Notes under the pieces: generated by a model
What the model saw: the letters and a program-made list of their open reading frames with translations, nothing else
Told to the model about the DNA's origin: nothing
Databases searched by the model: none
NCBI RefSeq assembly: GCF_023634645.1
Contig: NZ_JAMKMR010000009.1
Location: 124,001 to 188,000 of the forward strand
Length of the DNA: 64,000 bases
DNA from: Vibrio sinus
GTDB taxonomy: Bacteria > Pseudomonadota > Gammaproteobacteria > Enterobacterales > Vibrionaceae
Direction of reading: 5' to 3'
In this document: in pieces, positions 8,637 through 18,555 of the stretch
Numbering within the stretch: position 1 is the stretch's first letter
Layout of the letters: every line of letters starts with the position of its first letter
Translations under genes and position numbers: made by a program

Positions 8637-9227
8637 ATGGCTAATATTATTTTTATCGACAACTTCGACTCCTTTACTTATAACTTGGTCGATCAGTTCC
8701 GTTCACTTAAGCATGACGTCACCATTTATCGAAATAGCATCGACGTGGCCACGATAGAGCAAGCGGTTGAATCACTAGACAACCCGGTATTACTCCTGTC
8801 CCCAGGACCAGGCCAGCCTTCAGATGCTGGCTGCATGCCAGAGTTAATTCAACGCTTAAAAGGAAAAGTCCCTATCATCGGCATTTGTTTGGGCCACCAA
8901 GCCATTGTTGAAGCCTACGGAGGCAAGGTTGAAGGCGCGGGAGAAATTGTGCATGGAAAAGTCTCTATGATGTCCCATGCCACACACCCTATCTACCATG
9001 GGCTAGCAGAGAAAATCGCCATCGCAAGATATCACTCATTGGTGGCAACCGATATTCCCCAAAGCCTCACCGTAACCGCTGAAGTCGATGGACTTGTCAT
9101 GTCCGTCACGCATGAAGAACATAAAGTATGTGGATTCCAATACCACCCGGAATCCATTATGACAACCAATGGGGCTACATTATTGTCTAATGCCATTAAC
9201 TGGGCATTGGATAAGCAGGACGCATAA
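8637..9227 (+). CDS. trpG: Anthranilate synthase component II (glutamine amidotransferase)
   Basis: A 196-residue class I glutamine amidotransferase that supplies ammonia to TrpE. The nucleophile Cys84 lies in GICLGHQ, and the His/Glu of the triad in QYHPES near the C-terminus; the oxyanion motif LSPGPGQP is also present. The start at 8637 is set by CAGGAG (8624-8629) and by the family's usual beginning; an upstream in-frame extension would overlap trpE by about 160 bp and is not credible. trpG is separate from trpD here, unlike the trpGD fusion of E. coli. Confidence 0.96.
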   Translation: MANIIFIDNFDSFTYNLVDQFRSLKHDVTIYRNSIDVATIEQAVESLDNPVLLLSPGPGQPSDAGCMPELIQRLKGKVPIIGICLGHQAIVEAYGGKVEGAGEIVHGKVSMMSHATHPIYHGLAEKIAIARYHSLVATDIPQSLTVTAEVDGLVMSVTHEEHKVCGFQYHPESIMTTNGATLLSNAINWALDKQDA

Positions 9228-9246
9228 CGATCAGTTGGAGAATATT

Positions 9247-10251
9247 ATGGAAAACATTCTAAATAAGTTGTATCAGCAACAGGCGCTTAGCCAAGACGAG
9301 AGCTCTGCACTCTTTAGCGCTATCATCAAAGGTGAGCTTGACGCAGCCCCTATGGCCGCAGCGATCATTGCCATGAAGATAAAAGGCGAAACGCCAGATG
9401 AAATTGCTGGCGCGGCGAAGGCCTTGGTTGCCAATGCAAGGCCTTTCCCTACTATCGACTATGACTTCGCTGATATTGTTGGTACTGGTGGCGATGGCCA
9501 CGATACCATCAATATCTCAACGACTGCCGCTTTTGTTGCCGCAGCGTGTGGTTTGAAGGTGGCTAAACATGGCAATCGAAGTGTTTCAAGCAAATCCGGC
9601 TCTTCCGATTTGTTGGCCTCGTTTGGTATCGATCTTGCGATGAGCCCAGAAGCCACAAAGAAAGCGGTTGATGAACTTGGTGTTGCCTTTTTGTTTGCGC
9701 CTCAATACCACGCTGGATTTCGCCATGCGATGCCGGTTCGGCAAGCACTCAAAACCCGCACGATTTTTAACATTCTTGGTCCACTGATTAACCCTGCTCG
9801 GCCAAATATTCAATTGATGGGTGTGTACAGTAAAGAACTCGTCAAACCCATCTCGCAAACCATGCTACATATGGACAAAAAGCGGGCTGCCGTGGTACAT
9901 GGAAGTGGGCTGGATGAAGTAGCTATTCATGGTGAAACCTTAGTAGCAGAAATCCAAGACGGCGTCATCGAAGAGTACGTGCTTACGCCGGAAGATTTTG
10001 GTGTTAAGCGTCATGAACTCAACGCAATCAAAGGTGGGTTACCTGAAGAGAATCGAGCCATTATCAGTAACATTCTCACCGGTAAAGGGACAGAAGCACA
10101 AGTCAGCGCTGTTGCGGTTAACGTCGCACTTCTGATGAAATTATTTGGGCATGAAGATTTAAAACAAAATACACAAACTGCAATTGAGGCCATGAATTCG
10201 GGTAAAGCCTTTGAATTGGTCCAACAGTTGGCTAAACGAGGACAGTCATGA
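9247..10251 (+). CDS. trpD: Anthranilate phosphoribosyltransferase
   Basis: A 334-residue enzyme joining anthranilate to PRPP to give phosphoribosyl-anthranilate. The PRPP-binding glycine motif GTGGDGHDTINIST and the family sequence KHGNRSVSSKSGSSDLL are visible, with the expected helical N-terminal domain. The start at 9247 is preferred for its TTGGAG ribosome site and because a longer frame would run into trpG. Its TGA overlaps the trpCF ATG (ATGA), a sign of translational coupling. Confidence 0.96.
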   Translation: MENILNKLYQQQALSQDESSALFSAIIKGELDAAPMAAAIIAMKIKGETPDEIAGAAKALVANARPFPTIDYDFADIVGTGGDGHDTINISTTAAFVAAACGLKVAKHGNRSVSSKSGSSDLLASFGIDLAMSPEATKKAVDELGVAFLFAPQYHAGFRHAMPVRQALKTRTIFNILGPLINPARPNIQLMGVYSKELVKPISQTMLHMDKKRAAVVHGSGLDEVAIHGETLVAEIQDGVIEEYVLTPEDFGVKRHELNAIKGGLPEENRAIISNILTGKGTEAQVSAVAVNVALLMKLFGHEDLKQNTQTAIEAMNSGKAFELVQQLAKRGQS

Positions 10252-11675
10252 CACAGCTATCTGAACACGTTTCAGTAAAAGAAACCCAAATGGCCAAAGT
10301 ACTGGTCAAAATCGTTGCCGATAAACGTATTTGGGTTGAAGAGCGACAAGCAAAGCAGCCATTAGAAACGTTTCAAAATGAACTGGTGAAATCTGATCGA
10401 GACTTTTACCACGCCTTATCTAAGGGCAATACGGCGTTCATTCTTGAATGTAAAAAAGCGTCGCCTTCAAAAGGGCTCATTCGCGAAGACTTCGACTTGG
10501 ACTATATCGCTGGCGTATACAACCATCATGCTTCGGCCATATCAGTGCTGACTGACGAGAAGTACTTTCAAGGCGATTTTGAGTTTTTGCCAAAGGTGCG
10601 CAGTATCGCAAGCCAGCCTGTCTTGTGTAAGGACTTTATGATTTCGCCTTATCAGGTCTATCTCGCCAGACATTATGGCGCTGATGCCATTTTGCTGATG
10701 CTTTCAGTGCTTGATGATGAAGAATACCAACAACTCTCACAAGTTGCTCACTCACTTAATATGGGAATATTGACTGAAGTTAGCAATGAAGAAGAACTGG
10801 ATAGGGCCGTGCAACTTGAAGCCAAGGTGATTGGCATCAACAATCGCAACCTACGTGATCTTTCAACGGATTTAAACCGCACCAAAGAACTGGCACCTCT
10901 CCTAAAACAGAAAGCGCCGAATGCAACCATTATCTCTGAGTCAGGCATATACACCCATCAACAAGTACGTGATTTGGTGCCCTACGCCAACGGCTTTTTA
11001 ATTGGTAGTTCGCTCATGGCAGAAGAGAACTTAGAACTGGCAGTTCGCCGAGTGACTTTGGGTGAGAATAAAGTCTGCGGCTTAACCAATCCAGAAGATG
11101 CCAACACGGTATACCAAGCAGGCTCGGTCTATGGCGGTCTAATTTTTGTCGAAAAGTCGAAACGCTATATTGACATCAACACTGCCCGCACTGTTATGAG
11201 TGGTGCGCCACTACATTATGTGGGCGTCTTTCAAAACCACTCAGTGGAACAAATATTAGATTGTGCGCACGAACTTGGCCTAAAAGCGGTACAACTGCAT
11301 GGGCAAGAAGATCAAGCGTATGTTGACGAGCTGAGAAACAAGCTCAACAACGACATAGAAATCTGGAAAGCTTATGGGGTCAGTGACACGGCACCCGCTT
11401 TGTTAGCAAACGGTATCGCCCGTCACCTGCTGGACAGCAAAGTTGGAGAGCAATCTGGCGGCACAGGGAAAGCATTCAACTGGTCGCTTCTGCAACATCG
11501 TCTCGAAGATAGCCAAAACATTATGCTAGCAGGTGGGCTGTCCGCAGACAACGCCCAAACAGCATCTCAGTTAGGATGCATGGGGCTGGATTTTAATTCA
11601 GGTGTAGAAACCTCGCCTGGGAAAAAAGATAAAACAAAGCTGCAGCAAGCATTTGCAGCCGTTAGAGATTACTAA
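10248..11675 (+). CDS. trpCF: Bifunctional indole-3-glycerol-phosphate synthase / phosphoribosylanthranilate isomerase
   Basis: A 475-residue fusion of two TIM barrels. The TrpC half, about 1-265 (ECKKASPSKGLIREDFD, VLCKDFM, GINNRNLRDL, ISESGI), makes indole-3-glycerol phosphate. The TrpF half, from about 270 (KVCGLTNPEDANT, YGGLIFVEKSKRY, LHGQED, LDFNSGVE), isomerises phosphoribosylanthranilate. The fusion is the gammaproteobacterial arrangement. The ATG overlaps the trpD stop. A second in-frame ATG at residue 15 (MAKVLVKIV) is a possible alternative start, but the upstream one fits the coupling. Confidence 0.95.
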   Translation: MTQLSEHVSVKETQMAKVLVKIVADKRIWVEERQAKQPLETFQNELVKSDRDFYHALSKGNTAFILECKKASPSKGLIREDFDLDYIAGVYNHHASAISVLTDEKYFQGDFEFLPKVRSIASQPVLCKDFMISPYQVYLARHYGADAILLMLSVLDDEEYQQLSQVAHSLNMGILTEVSNEEELDRAVQLEAKVIGINNRNLRDLSTDLNRTKELAPLLKQKAPNATIISESGIYTHQQVRDLVPYANGFLIGSSLMAEENLELAVRRVTLGENKVCGLTNPEDANTVYQAGSVYGGLIFVEKSKRYIDINTARTVMSGAPLHYVGVFQNHSVEQILDCAHELGLKAVQLHGQEDQAYVDELRNKLNNDIEIWKAYGVSDTAPALLANGIARHLLDSKVGEQSGGTGKAFNWSLLQHRLEDSQNIMLAGGLSADNAQTASQLGCMGLDFNSGVETSPGKKDKTKLQQAFAAVRDY

Positions 11676-11689
11676 AGGAAAAATGAATC

Positions 11690-12880
11690 ATGGCAAAACT
11701 TGATGCCTATTTTGGTGAGTACGGTGGACAATACGTACCACAAATTCTGGTTCCTGCTCTTGAACAATTAGAGCAAGCGTTTATTGATGCTCAGGAAGAC
11801 CCTGAATTTCGCGCTGAGTTTATGTCTCTTCTGCAAGAGTACGCAGGCAGACCTACAGCGTTAACGTTGACACGTAACCTGACTAAGGGAACCAAAACTA
11901 AACTGTATCTAAAACGTGAAGATTTGCTGCATGGTGGCGCGCATAAAACCAACCAAGTACTTGGTCAAGCTCTTTTAGCTAAGCGCATGGGCAAGAACGA
12001 AATCATCGCTGAAACCGGTGCTGGGCAACACGGCGTCGCCACTGCGCTCGCGTGTGCTTTGCTTGGCCTTAAGTGTAAAGTCTACATGGGAGCAAAAGAC
12101 GTTGAACGTCAAAGCCCAAATGTTTTTCGTATGAAGCTGATGGGCGCGGAAGTGATTCCCGTTCACTCAGGCTCTGCCACCCTAAAAGATGCGTGTAACG
12201 AGGCATTGCGTGACTGGTCTGCCAGCTACGAAAAAGCACATTACCTGCTAGGCACAGCTGCTGGCCCTCACCCATTCCCAACGATTGTTAGAGAGTTTCA
12301 GCGCATGATTGGCGAAGAAACCAAACATCAAATTCTCGCTCGCGAAGGCCGCCTTCCAGATGCTGTCATTGCTTGTGTCGGTGGCGGTTCAAACGCCATT
12401 GGTATGTTTGCTGATTTTATCGAGGAAGAGTCGGTTCGCTTAATCGGCGTTGAGCCAGGCGGTAAAGGCATTGATACCCATCTGCACGGCGCACCGTTAA
12501 AACATGGTAAAACAGGGATTTTCTTTGGCATGAAAGCGCCATTAATGCAAGATGAAAATGGGCAGATAGAAGAATCTTACTCTGTCTCTGCTGGGTTAGA
12601 TTTCCCATCCGTTGGGCCACAGCACGCACACCTAAACGCCATTGGACGCGCTGAATATGACAACGTCACCGATGACGAAGCTTTGGAAGCTTTTCAAGCA
12701 CTCGCTAGAAACGAAGGTATTATTCCCGCTTTAGAATCTTCTCACGCCTTAGCGCATGCGCTGCGTATGGCCAAGCAAAATCCTGAAAAAGAGCAATTGC
12801 TGGTTGTTAACCTTTCTGGACGTGGTGATAAAGACATTTTCACTGTTCACAAAATCCTTGAAGAAAAAGGAGCCATATAA
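11690..12880 (+). CDS. trpB: Tryptophan synthase beta chain
   Basis: A 396-residue PLP enzyme condensing indole with serine to form tryptophan. The PLP Schiff-base lysine is K86 in HGGAHKTNQ (K87 in E. coli), and the phosphate-binding loop GGGSNAIG is intact. A ribosome site (AAAGGAAAA) precedes the ATG. The last base of its TAA is the first base of the trpA ATG, so the two subunits are translationally coupled, as expected for a 2:2 complex with an indole tunnel. Confidence 0.97.
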   Translation: MAKLDAYFGEYGGQYVPQILVPALEQLEQAFIDAQEDPEFRAEFMSLLQEYAGRPTALTLTRNLTKGTKTKLYLKREDLLHGGAHKTNQVLGQALLAKRMGKNEIIAETGAGQHGVATALACALLGLKCKVYMGAKDVERQSPNVFRMKLMGAEVIPVHSGSATLKDACNEALRDWSASYEKAHYLLGTAAGPHPFPTIVREFQRMIGEETKHQILAREGRLPDAVIACVGGGSNAIGMFADFIEEESVRLIGVEPGGKGIDTHLHGAPLKHGKTGIFFGMKAPLMQDENGQIEESYSVSAGLDFPSVGPQHAHLNAIGRAEYDNVTDDEALEAFQALARNEGIIPALESSHALAHALRMAKQNPEKEQLLVVNLSGRGDKDIFTVHKILEEKGAI

Positions 12881-13686
12881 TGGATCGCTATCAACACCTT
12901 TTTAAGCAGTTAGGGGATAAAAAACAGGGCGCGTTTGTCCCTTTTGTCACCGTAGGCGACCCAAACCCTGAGCTATCTTTAAGAATAATGGAAACACTAG
13001 TAGAATCCGGTGCCGACGCATTAGAGCTAGGTATTCCGTTTTCTGATCCTCTTGCTGATGGCCCTACGATTCAAGGCGCGAATATCCGTGCATTAGAATC
13101 AAACACAACACCGGCCATTTGTTTTGAACTGATTGGCAAAATCCGCGCTAAGTATCCTGATTTACCTATCGGGTTGCTGATGTATGCCAATTTGGTGTAT
13201 TCCAAAGGGATTGATAACTTCTATCAACAATGTGCTGATGCTGGAATCGATTCAGTGTTAATTGCAGATGTCCCAACGAATGAAAGCGAAGAGTTTGTCG
13301 CAATAGCAAAAAAACATGGTGTGCACCCAATATTCATCGCACCACCATCAGCCAGTGAAGAAACACTGAAAGACGTCGCACAGTTCGGAGGAGGCTACAC
13401 CTACCTGCTTTCTCGTTCAGGTGTCACTGGCGCTGAAACCAAAGCTAATATGCCCGTCACAGCGCTATTAGACAAGCTTAACCAATACGATGCTCCGCCA
13501 TCATTATTAGGCTTTGGTATCTCTGAGCCATCACAAGTGAAGCAAGCGTTAGAATCAGGGGCATCAGGCGCAATATCTGGCTCTGCTGTGGTTAAAATCA
13601 TTGAAGCGAATGTGGATAACCCAGAAAATATGCTAGAAAAGCTTGCCAAATTTGTTTCCGAAATGAAGTCTGCCACTCAACTTTAA
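12880..13686 (+). CDS. trpA: Tryptophan synthase alpha chain
   Basis: A 268-residue TIM barrel that cleaves indole-3-glycerol phosphate to indole and glyceraldehyde-3-phosphate and channels indole to TrpB. Both catalytic acids are present at their usual numbers, E49 and D60, in [17 protein letters not shown]. It shares one base with the trpB stop, and AAAAAGGAG lies just upstream. It is the last gene of the trp operon. Confidence 0.97.
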   Translation: MDRYQHLFKQLGDKKQGAFVPFVTVGDPNPELSLRIMETLVESGADALELGIPFSDPLADGPTIQGANIRALESNTTPAICFELIGKIRAKYPDLPIGLLMYANLVYSKGIDNFYQQCADAGIDSVLIADVPTNESEEFVAIAKKHGVHPIFIAPPSASEETLKDVAQFGGGYTYLLSRSGVTGAETKANMPVTALLDKLNQYDAPPSLLGFGISEPSQVKQALESGASGAISGSAVVKIIEANVDNPENMLEKLAKFVSEMKSATQL

Positions 13687-13695
13687 TCTTCTTTA

Positions 13696-13719
13696 AGGCC
13701 CTCAGGATTTTGAGGGCTT
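13696..13719 (+). terminator. Probable trp operon terminator
   Basis: A 7-bp stem, GCCCTCA (13698-13704) with TGAGGGC (13711-13717), lies 11 bp after the trpA stop. The following T-tract is weak (TTATAA), so termination may be partial. Confidence 0.65.
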
Positions 13720-14272
13720 ATAAATGCCAAGCTAGCCTCTTCATACCTCGCTTTTTTTAAAACTCGTTTAACAACCATTTATAGAAATATAAATTCCATT
13801 AAAGCACGATTATAACGATTAACCATCTTAACAAAGTGGATTAAAGACCGTGTGATTCTACAAAGTTCAACTGCATAAATGAAATCGTAAAATTTCAATA
13901 ACAATCAACGAATTAAATCCATTTTCATATCCAAAAGCTGAACCAGAATATAAACTAGAGACGTACGAAAAGTCCAACTCAAAGTATTGTCTAACGTCAT
14001 ATCAGATTAACCCAATAAGATACTATGTTCATATTTAATTTTAAATATCTATCTTTCACCTTTTGATTCTATTTGGCGATGCTAGTATCATTCCATCGCA
14101 GGAAGCATATAGATAATATGCTGTGCTTTAAATTTAATATCGAATTACGAACAAACAATATTGAATCAATTGTAATGTGACTAAATTAATATTCGATAGT
14201 TCAGTATATAGACGAATTCGATACGCCAGCTGGATGTTAAGAATAAATAATAATTAGAACAGGTTATCGTTC
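13720..14272. other. AT-rich intergenic region upstream of luxM
   Basis: About 550 bp with no credible gene on either strand, strongly AT-rich with many TTAAT/AATAT tracts. It must carry the luxM promoter, but I could not pick a convincing -35/-10 pair or a LuxR/HapR-type site. Composition changes abruptly from the trp operon and stays low through luxM. Confidence 0.6.
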
Positions 14273-15472
14273 ATGAACTACGCATCTATGTTCAGCAACT
14301 TTTTGTATGCTGATATTACTAAAGAAAGTACAATTTTTAATTTTTTCAAGCTAGTAAAACATTATATATCTACACACGACAGTCATCTTTTTTGCAGGAT
14401 ATTAAACGTTAGAAAAAGTGAGATATTAAGTGGCCATCCAGAACTCTCAACAGCCGACCTATCAAAAATATTTTCCAAACCATTTTACAAATCATTAGTC
14501 GGACGCCCTGCCTATAATCTAACAAAGGAATATCTCATAATTGAACAGGTTGCATTTAAGCTGTTTTCAAACTGGTTGGAATTCTGGTGCTCTTATTTAA
14601 TTTATGAAGTTAAAGATAAGTATTCGACAATTAGTAACACGGGTTTTCGCCAAAAACCTAAACTACCCTATAATGATGAGGCGTATACTTCAGAAGTTAT
14701 ACCAGATATAGCTACTGAAGATCGACTTTTTTATACTTTACATCACGACCAACCGATGAAATTACGTGATGCGATCTACCTTATAAATTTAGAATTATTT
14801 GTAAAAGACGCTAAATGGTATGAAGTACTGTGTCAAACGCACCTCTCTCGAGCGGAAACTCATCTCGTAGTATCAACAAGAACAATAGAAGCAGACTTTC
14901 CCATTATAGTCTCGACAGCTCTCATTCAAGGCTGGGATAAGAGAAAACAATGGTTGAGCTATAATGAGTACTTCCAAAGCAAAAAATGGCGGTATTGCCT
15001 ACCCAATGACAGCAGACTAGTATTGAATCGTTCTGGGATACTGAAGGCCCCTCTCAAAACTAAATACCTGTCTACAAAAGATTTTGAGTGCGATTTTCAA
15101 AATAAACTCCAAAGTACGAATAAAGTATGCGAAATACTACGACTAAGTGTTAGTGGAACAATAAAGCAAAAAATGTACTATTTGTACCTTTCACAAAAAC
15201 ATTTAGTCGAAAAAGTGTTTAGTTTAGGTTACGATTTCTGCCTCACTATTATAGATCAGCCGTTTTTGTTAAATTATTACAGCAAGCTTAGTAACAATGC
15301 TTATTTTTCAAGTAGTTATTATACTGCTAACAACGTTAATCACATCACCTACAAAGGCTTCTGGAATACTAGGGTACTTATGGAGCATTTAAGATCATGT
15401 GATTTTATAGAATATAAAAACACTGTAAATTCAAACAACTGGAACGTTTCAGAAAAGCTTTATGCACAGTAA
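14273..15472 (+). CDS. luxM: LuxM/AinS-family acyl-homoserine-lactone synthase
   Basis: A 399-residue protein recognised by overall resemblance and length as LuxM (V. harveyi HAI-1 synthase; relatives AinS and VanM). The family is unrelated to LuxI and makes acyl-HSLs such as 3-hydroxy-C4-HSL; the acyl chain made here cannot be read from sequence. There is no signal peptide or membrane segment. It overlaps luxN by 11 bp, the standard synthase-receptor pair. The gene is AT-richer by eye than the trp genes and uses many AT-ending codons, which may mean acquisition or relaxed composition. The ribosome site is weak (AGG 10 nt upstream of the ATG). Confidence 0.88.
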   Translation: MNYASMFSNFLYADITKESTIFNFFKLVKHYISTHDSHLFCRILNVRKSEILSGHPELSTADLSKIFSKPFYKSLVGRPAYNLTKEYLIIEQVAFKLFSNWLEFWCSYLIYEVKDKYSTISNTGFRQKPKLPYNDEAYTSEVIPDIATEDRLFYTLHHDQPMKLRDAIYLINLELFVKDAKWYEVLCQTHLSRAETHLVVSTRTIEADFPIIVSTALIQGWDKRKQWLSYNEYFQSKKWRYCLPNDSRLVLNRSGILKAPLKTKYLSTKDFECDFQNKLQSTNKVCEILRLSVSGTIKQKMYYLYLSQKHLVEKVFSLGYDFCLTIIDQPFLLNYYSKLSNNAYFSSSYYTANNVNHITYKGFWNTRVLMEHLRSCDFIEYKNTVNSNNWNVSEKLYAQ

Positions 15473-18047
15473 CATACTCAGCCTAATCTATTACCCGAAA
15501 GCGATTGTCCTATCAAGCGTAGGCATTGTCATTCTTGGGTGGATAAGTTGCTACATATGGAGCTTAAAGTTGTCCAAACGGAAAGTCATTAAAACATATC
15601 ATCTCCCATATATTTGTTACTCTATTTGCATAATGATATGGATTTTTTCTAATGCGTATTTCCAGTCTGGTTTTCTACCGTATTTTGGTGAATATATCGC
15701 TACCATAATGGCTAAGGTAGCTAACTTATCATCATTTTTTGCTTTTGCCTTTGCCTATTATTTCTCATGTTGTTTAGTCGCCTCCCAACAACAAATCGAA
15801 ACCAGTTGGATACACAAAACAATAGTGCTAGCGACTGCAATATATGCCGTATATGTAAACACCTCTAAGTCTCTAACGATCCAAGAAGTGATCATACATC
15901 AGTCTGGTAAATTCGACATTCATTTTGGTCCCCAAACACCCATTTTTTTTGGACTAGTCGTTGTACTCGCGTTGTTCACTCTCTACAATCTGCTTGGTCG
16001 ACGAAAAAAACACTCTAAATTGGATATTGCCAGAAACAACTATATGGTGATGGGCATATTGATCTTTATATCCTCTACTGCCACTATCCATATAGGTTTC
16101 GCTTATTTTCTAAATAATTTCTCATATACATGGTTACCTCCTGCATTTTCCATCAGTGAAATTCTATTTGTCGGATATGCATTAATTACACCTCGTTTTT
16201 ATAGCTCCAAGTACATTGCCTTTAAGGCTCTGACAACGACAATTTCCGTACTTACGCTCTCTATTATATTAAGTCCGCTAGTATTTATGACACATACGTT
16301 TTATGAGTCAGTCATAGTTGCATTTGCAGTTGTTTTTTCTGGAGTATTTTGGAAGCACATCAGAAGCACTTTTAATCGATTGGTTTCATTATTTTTTTAT
16401 AACTCTCGATTAACTCCGGTTGAACAAATATTAGCTCTCGAGAATGACTTTCAGCATTCGGCACGTTTTGCTATGGAAAAATTGGGGGAGCTACTAAATT
16501 TACCAAACGGAAAACTGCAACTTGTTACTAATAAGATTGAAGAAACCTCTTACTCGAAATTTCTTCAAAAACAAAAGTCCATACTCGTAGTTGATGAAAT
16601 AGAGAACGTAATTGAGCATTCCCACCCTAGTACAAAAGAGCAGCTCATTTCCTTAAAAAAGAAAATGCGCTCCGATAATACTGCCTTAGTTCTTCCGCTG
16701 TATGACAGCAACAAGAGCGTATCCCATTTGCTCATGTCACCGCATAAAGTAGATGGTGGCTTATTTTCCAGAGAAGAAATACGGGCATTACAAAAAGTTA
16801 TTGATAAAGTACAAGGCTATATCAATGCAGACCGAAAAGTGTCACAATCTCAAGCACTCGCCAATACGATTGCCCATGAAATGAGAAACCCACTAGCACA
16901 AGCTCAGCTCCAGTTTGAACAACTCAAAGCGTTAGTTGAAAATGATGCATCGACAAGTGACATTCTTTCTCACATTGACCAAGGAAACTCCGCGATTCAA
17001 CGTGGCCGACAACTAATCGATATCATTCTGCGTGAAGTAAGCGACTCTTCACTCACAAACGAGCCAGCAACAGATTACACAATAAGAAAATCGATACGCC
17101 AAGCGATTGGTCGATATGGGTTTGAAAACAACGAAGTCCGCTCTCGTATTACGATTGTTTCAGGGCCTGATTTTGTTGCCAAACTCAATGACACCCTGTT
17201 CAACTTCGTTTTGTTCAATTTATTACGAAACGCAATCTACTACTTCGACTCCTACCCTGAAGCTCGGATACAAATCTCAACTGAAGTCGGAGAGCACGAA
17301 AACTGTGTGGTATTTCGAGACAATGGCCCAGGTATAGACCCAAGAGTGCTACCAAAGATATTCGAAGACTTTTTCACACATGATAAAAATGGTGGCAGCG
17401 GCTTGGGTCTAGGCTACTGTCAGCGCGTAATGCTTTCTTTCGGCGGTAGAATTTCTTGCCAGTCTGAGTTGGGACAATTTACAGAGTTTCGCTTGTACCT
17501 TCCCGTCGTCTCTCAATCAGCTTTGAAGCTTGAACAGCCCACCGATATCGTTCAAGAAGAGGTCGTTGAAACCGATACAACCGGAAAGTTACCCGCATTC
17601 AATCGCTCAGCCAAGGTGGCAAGTTCGAGCAATGACTTTTCTGGAACTACGGTTTTAGTCGTCGATGACAAAGAAGTACAACGTGCTTTAGTCAAATTGT
17701 ACCTTGAACAGTTGGGTGTGAATGTCATTCAGGCAAACAATGGTTTAACCGCCGTTAGCGTATTCCGCTCGAACCCTGTTGATCTCGTACTGATGGATAT
17801 ACAGATGCCCAAAATGAATGGATTCCAAGCATGTGAGCAAATCCGTGATATATCACCGACTACACCAGTAATCGCGTTGTCAGGTGAGTGTGGTGAAGTA
17901 GAATTGACTAAAATAGAGCAACTTATGGATGCTAGGTTAGAAAAACCCACATCAAAAGAAGCCCTACAGAACGTGATTCGCGCCCAACTTGGTGCATGCA
18001 AAAGGCAACACTCAACAGAAGAAAGTGGCACCGATTTTGCTTCTTAA
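15462..18047 (+). CDS. luxN: LuxN hybrid sensor kinase, acyl-HSL receptor
   Basis: An 861-residue membrane hybrid histidine kinase that senses the autoinducer made by LuxM. Residues 1-300 hold multiple hydrophobic helices (about nine in the known family). The kinase core follows, with H-box NTIAHEMRNP (His472; His471 in V. harveyi) and ATPase boxes NLLRNA, FRDNGPGI and GGSGLGLGYC. The C-terminal receiver (about 728-850) has phospho-acceptor Asp779 in VLMDIQMPKMNG and the conserved KP near 840. By analogy it acts as kinase without signal and phosphatase with signal, passing phosphate through LuxU to LuxO; neither partner lies in this window. Its ATG is inside the end of luxM. Confidence 0.93.
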   Translation: MHSNILSLIYYPKAIVLSSVGIVILGWISCYIWSLKLSKRKVIKTYHLPYICYSICIMIWIFSNAYFQSGFLPYFGEYIATIMAKVANLSSFFAFAFAYYFSCCLVASQQQIETSWIHKTIVLATAIYAVYVNTSKSLTIQEVIIHQSGKFDIHFGPQTPIFFGLVVVLALFTLYNLLGRRKKHSKLDIARNNYMVMGILIFISSTATIHIGFAYFLNNFSYTWLPPAFSISEILFVGYALITPRFYSSKYIAFKALTTTISVLTLSIILSPLVFMTHTFYESVIVAFAVVFSGVFWKHIRSTFNRLVSLFFYNSRLTPVEQILALENDFQHSARFAMEKLGELLNLPNGKLQLVTNKIEETSYSKFLQKQKSILVVDEIENVIEHSHPSTKEQLISLKKKMRSDNTALVLPLYDSNKSVSHLLMSPHKVDGGLFSREEIRALQKVIDKVQGYINADRKVSQSQALANTIAHEMRNPLAQAQLQFEQLKALVENDASTSDILSHIDQGNSAIQRGRQLIDIILREVSDSSLTNEPATDYTIRKSIRQAIGRYGFENNEVRSRITIVSGPDFVAKLNDTLFNFVLFNLLRNAIYYFDSYPEARIQISTEVGEHENCVVFRDNGPGIDPRVLPKIFEDFFTHDKNGGSGLGLGYCQRVMLSFGGRISCQSELGQFTEFRLYLPVVSQSALKLEQPTDIVQEEVVETDTTGKLPAFNRSAKVASSSNDFSGTTVLVVDDKEVQRALVKLYLEQLGVNVIQANNGLTAVSVFRSNPVDLVLMDIQMPKMNGFQACEQIRDISPTTPVIALSGECGEVELTKIEQLMDARLEKPTSKEALQNVIRAQLGACKRQHSTEESGTDFAS

Positions 18048-18116
18048 CCCTTGAATAGCCAGTGACAAATTTTTGTCTGTCACCGCTATATTCAATGGCA
18101 ATAAAGGGTAAGAGTT

Positions 18117-18365
18117 ATGGATATTCATCGCCACACATACTACGGCCTCATCCATCATGGTATAAAATCTCTACTTGTAGATAGAGTCGGCCATTTCACT
18201 GAAATGGAGTACCACCAGTATTTGAGCTTAATGACTGGCAAATCTAGCTGTTTTTCAATGAGCGATGACGAACTAAAGATTGCCGTAGATAACCTCAGAA
18301 CTGAGGGCTATTTGGAAGATATGAAAGCACTTATTCCTCGCCTAGAATCTTCACACTACAAGTAG
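18117..18365 (+). CDS. Small GemA/gp16-like (DUF1018-like) protein
   Basis: An 82-residue soluble protein starting at ATG 18117, with AAGGGTAAG upstream. I do not know its function. Its middle, EYHQYLSLMTGKSS, followed by SMSDDELKIAVDNLRTEGYL, follows the pattern of the N-terminal part of phage Mu GemA/gp16 (DUF1018), in which a short helix and TGK are followed by LSDAEL and LRxxG. It lies 69 bp after luxN on the same strand, with a short GTGACA/TGTCAC dyad between them, so it may share the luxMN transcript. No other phage gene is nearby. Confidence 0.6.
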   Translation: MDIHRHTYYGLIHHGIKSLLVDRVGHFTEMEYHQYLSLMTGKSSCFSMSDDELKIAVDNLRTEGYLEDMKALIPRLESSHYK

Positions 18366-18555
18366 GAAAATGCCGTTAATGGATTCGAAGTGGTAGCGGT
18401 TGAGTTTCTAAACTGTATTCAGTAGTGGCGACTTCAACTGGTTATTTGAATACATTGATCTCGCGGATTTTGTATCTAGATGTCTTCGGGTATTTTGTAT
18501 TCATTGAGTTTTGGGTAAACTGTAGCTCAATCCATACTATATGCATGCTTTAAGA

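Noticed and set aside
13720..14272. A LuxR/HapR-type binding site or Qrr small RNA near luxM
   Set aside because: I looked for the TTATTGATAAAT-like palindrome and for the conserved Qrr core and found neither.
18062..18083. GTGACA/TGTCAC dyad after luxN as a terminator
   Set aside because: The stem is short, there is no T-run, and two alternative pairings compete; left as a possible weak hairpin only.
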